Assembly: GCA_016868485.1 (NCBI GenBank)
Contig: VGGT01000126.1
Coordinates: 1 to 6,056, forward strand
Reading direction: 5' to 3'
DNA length: 6,056 bases
DNA from: Bacteroidota bacterium
Lineage (GTDB): Bacteria; Bacteroidota; Bacteroidia; UBA7662
Made by a program: the position numbers and the translations under genes. The notes below the pieces were generated by a model. That model made no database searches. It saw nothing but the letters and a program-made list of their open reading frames with translations, and was not told the DNA's origin. Of the stretch, positions 1 through 3,709 are shown piece after piece (position 1 is the stretch's first letter; every line of letters starts with the position of its first letter).

Positions 1-144
1 AAACTCCTCACCCGCGAACTGATCTACACCGGAATCACCAGGGCCCGAAATCAGGTGGCGGTTTGGGGACCCGAATCGGTGCTCAAGACCGGGGTGGGGC
101 GCAGCATTCAGCGTATATCTGGGCTCGCAGATCGTCTGAAGTAA
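1..144 (+). CDS. recD: RecD, exonuclease V alpha subunit (C-terminal end only)
   Basis: This is the last 47 codons of a gene that begins before the window, ending at TAA 142-144. RecD is the 5'-3' helicase subunit of the RecBCD enzyme, acting on the 5'-ended strand at DNA double-strand breaks. The visible piece contains helicase motif VI, TRELIYTGITRAR (residues 4-16 of the fragment), matching the TRELVYTAVTRAR segment of E. coli RecD. The tail (RSIQRISGLADRL) also resembles the end of E. coli RecD (RTERRSGLAALF), which favours RecD proper over the stand-alone RecD2 helicase. The arginine of TRAR is the expected ATP-contacting residue of superfamily 1 helicases. It lies 36 bp upstream of recC on the same strand with no hairpin terminator between, so cotranscription is likely. 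Identification rests on a short fragment but is strongly supported by the recC and recB neighbours. Confidence 0.93.
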   Translation, partial: KLLTRELIYTGITRARNQVAVWGPESVLKTGVGRSIQRISGLADRLK

Positions 145-164
145 ACCTGTTTTTTGATTGAAAA

Positions 165-170
165 AAGAGA
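165..170 (+). promoter_or_regulatory. Ribosome binding site deciding the recC start
   Basis: The purine-rich AAGAGA (165-170) lies 10 bases before ATG 181. The alternative in-frame TTG at 154 has only a T-rich run just upstream (149-155) and no Shine-Dalgarno-like sequence. A start at 154 would add nine residues (MIEKRERKN) that E. coli RecC does not have. Both facts favour ATG 181. The site is a partial, not a perfect, match to AGGAGG. Confidence 0.55.
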
Positions 171-180
171 ACGAAAGAAT

Positions 181-3100
181 ATGGCACTAGAGCTTTATGC
201 ATCCTCCGCGCTGGAGAAATTGTGTGATCGATTGGTGAATGACCTCAAGCGCGAACAAGCTGGGGTGTTCGACCCCATTTGGATCATCACCCAAACCGAT
301 GGAATGGATGGTTGGTTGCGCGAGCGAATGGCTCGTGCACGGGGGGTGTCCCTCAACGATTGTTTTATGCGCACCAATGACGTATTGGTTGACCTTTACA
401 GGCTGCTGTGTCCGTCGGCACCACGGGCATTGGAACGTGATACCTTGGTATGGCTGGTGTTTTCTGCCTTATCCGATGCGGAATTTCAAAGAAATCACGC
501 TGAAATTGCCAATTATTACCACAACAGCGAGACCCGTCGGATGTCTTTGGCCATGGAAATGGCCGATCAGTTCGATCAATACCAAATTTATCGGCATCAG
601 CTGATTCAGCAGTGGAATCGGCCGGGTGGTGCGAATGGATGGCAGTCGGATTTGTGGATGATCATTCAGGCCCGAATCGGAACCGTTTATGCCGATCGTA
701 CGGGCATGGCGCAGGCGGTTTTATCGGCACTTGATGCACAGGAAGGTCAAAATAAAGTGAAACAACGATTTCTGGCCATGAATTTTTTCGGCCTCGCCAT
801 TGTGACGCCTTTCTACCTCGCCTTGTTTTATCGGCTTTCTCGAATCATACCGGTGCGTTTCTACTTGTTGAACCCTGCGCCCGATGAGTATTGGATGGAG
901 GCAGCCGTGAACCGGAAAATAGCGGCCTTGCGGAAGTCTCAGGTGTCCCTGACCGACGATTCTGAATCTTTGGTGAACAGTCTCCTGAACAGTTGGGGCC
1001 GCATTTTGCGGGAGAGTTTCTTTTTGTTGACCCAACACGATGAATATGTGAACCGCTATGAGAGCCTCGACGCGGCCGATCATGTGTTGGCGCAGCAGGA
1101 AGGAAGTTTATTGAAGCGGATCCAAATGGATATTCGGTGCAATAGGACAGCCGATCAGGAGTTGAAACCGATCGCGTTATCGGAGGACGATGAATCGCTT
1201 CAATTCATTGGATGCTACACCGCAGCGCGCGAAGTCGAAGTGCTCTACAATCGCTTGTTGAGGGCTTTTGCACAGGATCGAAGCCTTGGGGCCCGTGATG
1301 TGGTGGTGATGACTCCTGATATTGATCGGTATGCTCCTTTTATTCGGGCCGTGTTTGAATCGGGCCCTGTGAAAATTCCGTATTCCATTGCTGATGAATC
1401 GATCGACCGGGGAAATACCTTGTTTACGGATATACGCGGCATTCTATCGATCGACCCCAACACCTTCAAGGCCGAAGAAGTCTTGTCCTTGCTCGATTCG
1501 CCCCGGGTGCGGGCTCGTTTCGGCATCCAAGACATGAAGGAAGTGCGCCGCGCCGTTCGGGAGGCGGCCATCTACTTTGGATTGGAGCCCGAACACCCAA
1601 CGGACTGGGAGATTCAAGCCGACGATTCCGAACGCTGGATGGTGGGATGGGAATACGGCCTGCAGAAGATGATTTATGGTTTGTGCATGTCGGGTGGGGT
1701 CGACTTTGAAATCGATGGACGGGTGATTTTGCCCCTCGACACGGCTGAAGGGGCTGATATGGCCGACCGAATACGCCTGGCTGATTTTGTGCGAACCCTC
1801 AAAAAAATCGTGTCTGCTCGTCATCAGGCCCGTACGCTGTCGGATTGGGCCAGCTATCTGAACGACTGCGTACGGCAATTGGTGTTGGCTGAGGACGACG
1901 ACGACGACGACTACCGTCGCTTTATGAGGCTACAGGATCAGATGCTGCAGCTGGATGATTGGGCGGAGGGGGAGAAAATCGGCTTCGCCACTTTTCGGCA
2001 AGTTTTTTTGGTTCGCTTATCGCTCGAGCAGCGGAGCAGCCTTTTCACCGACAAGGGAATTTGTTTCTGTTCGATGGTGCCCATGCGCAGTGTTCCGTTT
2101 CGGTTTATCGCACTGCTGGGGATGGACTTCGACCGCTTTCCCCGGCAAGAAAGCACGGTTAGTTTTAGTTTAATCGGTGGTCAGCACCACCAGGCAGGTG
2201 ACCGTAACCCACGCGAAAACGACAAGCACCTCTTTTTGGAGACCCTTATGGCCGCCCGAGACACGCTCTACATCAGCTTTTTGGCGCGTGATGCCCAACG
2301 GGGTACTGAGCTGCCTCCGTCTTCTTTGGTGGATGAACTCATAACCTACATCTCCACCCGATGCACTGATCATCAGTCGTACCGTAAGACTGCGGTCCGC
2401 ATCCATCCGTTGCATGTCTTTAGCAGGGCCTATAATCGGCCTGATTCGGTACTTCCACCCAATTATCTGACCCGTATGTGGTGCCATGCGGTGGATCGAC
2501 CTTCCTCTGTCTTGCCCGCACGGGAAGCGGTTTCGCCCATGCATTCTATTGAATTGGATCGATTGTGTGGGTTCTACCAACACCCGGTACGCGATTATTT
2601 CAACCGTCAACACGGCATTTATTTCCGCGATGAGGAGGAGCGCCTGCCCGAGCATGAGTGGTTCGATATTGATTACCTGCAGAACTACATCATAAAGGCT
2701 GAGTTCCTTCAATCCGATTTATCGAACCCGCAGCAACGCGCACAGTGGATCGATCGGCGGAAGCGAGGTGGTCGATTGCCTTTGGCCCATGTGGGGCCTG
2801 TGCTCGCCGATAAGCTGTATGAAGAGGTTCGTTCGATGCTCGACATCCGAAACGACATCCTTGGGGAAGTTGAGGAGCATACCCTCACGGTAGATTACCG
2901 GGTGGATGCGCAGCGATCGATTCAGGGGCAGATCGTACTTCATGGTCGGGATATCGTGTGTATGATCCCTTCAAAGAGCATTATGAAGCGTGCCATGGGG
3001 GAGTGGGTTCGGCTGCTTGTGGCCCTCGCTCAAGCTGAGTTGGATAATGAGTTCTATAATCTCTTGCTGGTTTATCAGGATAAAGATGGGCCTCAGAAGG

Positions 3101-3483
3101 CCCGCTTAATGGGTGATGCCGAACTCAAGGCTTTTGCCCAAGCGCACATCCCGCTTCTGTTGGCGTATTTTGTTGAGGGGCAACTCCAGCCGCTTCCATT
3201 TTATCTGCCCTTGGCCGAATTCAAACGGAATAAACCGGAGCTCTTTACCCTGGAGCATTTGGAGCGTGCTTATCATTCCTCCAAAGGCGACGAGCACCCC
3301 GAATTGCCCATAGCCGATGATGCCTATTGGCAAGCCATCGTGGAAAGGCCAAATGGTGCGGCGGTTTTATTTACCAAGGAGGGTGTTGCGGACATGCAGC
3401 GGCTCATCGAGGAATTGTCGACCGAGTTTTTCCGTCGATGGGAATTGGAACATCCACCCAAGGTGTCTAAGAAATCCAAGTGA
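181..3483 (+). CDS. recC: RecC, exonuclease V gamma subunit
   Basis: This 1100-residue protein is the RecC subunit of RecBCD. RecC splits the duplex, channels the 3' strand toward the RecB nuclease, and scans it for Chi; it has helicase and nuclease folds that lost their catalytic residues. Alignment from memory to E. coli RecC (1122 aa) is collinear throughout. Matching segments include QTDGMDGW at 38-45 (E. coli QSTGMAQW at the same numbers), FDQYQIYR at 131-138, REVEVLYNRLL from 350, DRYAPFIRAVF from 382, the signature PMRSVPF at 634-640, LLGMDFDRFPR just after it, and a GDRNPREND-x-x-LFLE block around 673-686. The ATG at 181 is preferred over TTG 154 because of its ribosome binding site and exact N-terminal register with E. 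coli. The family has no Walker motifs, and none is evident. Oddities are a run of six Asp (572-577, GAC x6), substitutions at Chi-pocket positions, and a C-terminus (PKVSKKSK) that forms the first units of the downstream 9-bp array. It stops at TGA 3481-3483. Confidence 0.97.
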   Translation: MALELYASSALEKLCDRLVNDLKREQAGVFDPIWIITQTDGMDGWLRERMARARGVSLNDCFMRTNDVLVDLYRLLCPSAPRALERDTLVWLVFSALSDAEFQRNHAEIANYYHNSETRRMSLAMEMADQFDQYQIYRHQLIQQWNRPGGANGWQSDLWMIIQARIGTVYADRTGMAQAVLSALDAQEGQNKVKQRFLAMNFFGLAIVTPFYLALFYRLSRIIPVRFYLLNPAPDEYWMEAAVNRKIAALRKSQVSLTDDSESLVNSLLNSWGRILRESFFLLTQHDEYVNRYESLDAADHVLAQQEGSLLKRIQMDIRCNRTADQELKPIALSEDDESLQFIGCYTAAREVEVLYNRLLRAFAQDRSLGARDVVVMTPDIDRYAPFIRAVFESGPVKIPYSIADESIDRGNTLFTDIRGILSIDPNTFKAEEVLSLLDSPRVRARFGIQDMKEVRRAVREAAIYFGLEPEHPTDWEIQADDSERWMVGWEYGLQKMIYGLCMSGGVDFEIDGRVILPLDTAEGADMADRIRLADFVRTLKKIVSARHQARTLSDWASYLNDCVRQLVLAEDDDDDDYRRFMRLQDQMLQLDDWAEGEKIGFATFRQVFLVRLSLEQRSSLFTDKGICFCSMVPMRSVPFRFIALLGMDFDRFPRQESTVSFSLIGGQHHQAGDRNPRENDKHLFLETLMAARDTLYISFLARDAQRGTELPPSSLVDELITYISTRCTDHQSYRKTAVRIHPLHVFSRAYNRPDSVLPPNYLTRMWCHAVDRPSSVLPAREAVSPMHSIELDRLCGFYQHPVRDYFNRQHGIYFRDEEERLPEHEWFDIDYLQNYIIKAEFLQSDLSNPQQRAQWIDRRKRGGRLPLAHVGPVLADKLYEEVRSMLDIRNDILGEVEEHTLTVDYRVDAQRSIQGQIVLHGRDIVCMIPSKSIMKRAMGEWVRLLVALAQAELDNEFYNLLLVYQDKDGPQKARLMGDAELKAFAQAHIPLLLAYFVEGQLQPLPFYLPLAEFKRNKPELFTLEHLERAYHSSKGDEHPELPIADDAYWQAIVERPNGAAVLFTKEGVADMQRLIEELSTEFFRRWELEHPPKVSKKSK

Positions 3484-3663
3484 TCGAAGACACCCAAGGC
3501 ACCCAAGTAAACCAAGTCATCTAAGACACCCAAGGCAACCAAGTAAACCAAGTCATCTAAGGCACCCAAGGCATCCAAGGCATCCAAGTAAACCAAAGCA
3601 CCCAAGTAAACCAAGTCATCTAAGGCACCCAAGGCATCCAAGTAAACCAAAGCACCCAAGTAA
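3457..3663 (+). repeat. Tandem array of 23 degenerate 9-bp units across the recC end and recC-recB spacer
   Basis: Reading in steps of nine from 3457, each unit fits NCNAAGNNA apart from a few edge variants; common forms are CCCAAGGCA, TCCAAGGCA, CCCAAGTAA, ACCAAGTCA and TCTAAGGCA. Three units (3457-3483) encode the RecC C-terminus PKV-SKK-SK-stop, and 20 units (3484-3663) follow without any indel, so the phase never changes. In the recC frame every unit has a central lysine codon (AAG in 18, AAA in 2 of the 20 noncoding units) flanked by Ser, Thr, Pro or Ala codons. Six units end in TAA (3508, 3544, 3589, 3607, 3643, 3661). By hand count the 180 noncoding bases are 76 A, 57 C, 28 G, 19 T. 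The array sits in the operon with no gene between recC and recB. Its role is unknown: candidates are a degenerate lysine-rich tail, a neutral minisatellite, or an unstructured RNA spacer. Confidence 0.95.
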
Positions 3664-3667
3664 ACCA
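3539..3667 (+). repeat. Higher-order direct repeats (63-bp and 54-bp periods) inside the nonamer array
   Basis: Blocks of units are themselves duplicated. Positions 3539-3579 and 3602-3642 are identical over 41 bp (offset 63, seven units). Positions 3575-3613 and 3629-3667 are identical over 39 bp (offset 54, six units). The two offsets differ by one nonamer, because one TCCAAGGCA unit (3574-3582) is present in the first block and absent from the second. This indicates recent slippage or unequal exchange of multi-unit blocks, including blocks that contain TAA, so amplification continued after those triplets arose. Confidence 0.9.
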
Positions 3668-3704
3668 GCCCCCCAATTGGATTAAAAAACAAAGAAATAA
3701 TGTT
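3664..3704 (+). other. AT-rich spacer and recB leader
   Basis: These 41 bases follow the last repeat unit and precede the first recB ATG. They hold CCCCAATTGG (with the short palindrome CAATTG), then an A-rich run. No stem followed by a T-run is present, so there is no sign of a terminator between recC and recB. A weak purine stretch (AAAGAAA, 3691-3697) is the only candidate ribosome binding site for ATG 3705. An ATG at 3700 opens a two-codon frame (ATG TTA TGA) that ends overlapping the recB start codons. Confidence 0.6.
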
Positions 3705-3709
3705 ATGAT
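3701..3709 (+). promoter_or_regulatory. Possible extended -10 promoter element at the recB start
   Basis: TGTTATGAT fits an extended -10 pattern (TG-n-TATGAT) of sigma-70 type. No well-spaced -35 box is visible: TTGGAT at 3677-3682 is 21 bp upstream and a poor match. A transcript starting here, near 3716, would exclude ATG 3705/3708 and would use GTG 3735 with its strong ribosome binding site. Such a short AT-rich match is common by chance, and promoter rules may differ in this organism. Confidence 0.2.

Noticed and set aside
145..180. Terminator or promoter between recD and recC
   Set aside because: There is a T-run (149-155) but no GC-rich stem before it, and no recognisable -35/-10 pair in 36 bases.
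3481..3483. TGA as a recoded or read-through stop extending RecC into the array
   Set aside because: Read-through would add only eight residues before TAA at 3508, and five more TAA codons follow. No recoding signal is visible.
3457..3663. CRISPR array
   Set aside because: Units are contiguous 9-mers with no unique spacers between them, and no cas gene is visible.
3317..3685. Open + strand frame coding an Arg/His/Pro/Ser/Lys-rich repeat protein over the array
   Set aside because: It overlaps the recC end out of frame and stays open only because a 9-bp repeat keeps the same codons in each unit. It has no ribosome binding site, and its composition is what the repeat forces.
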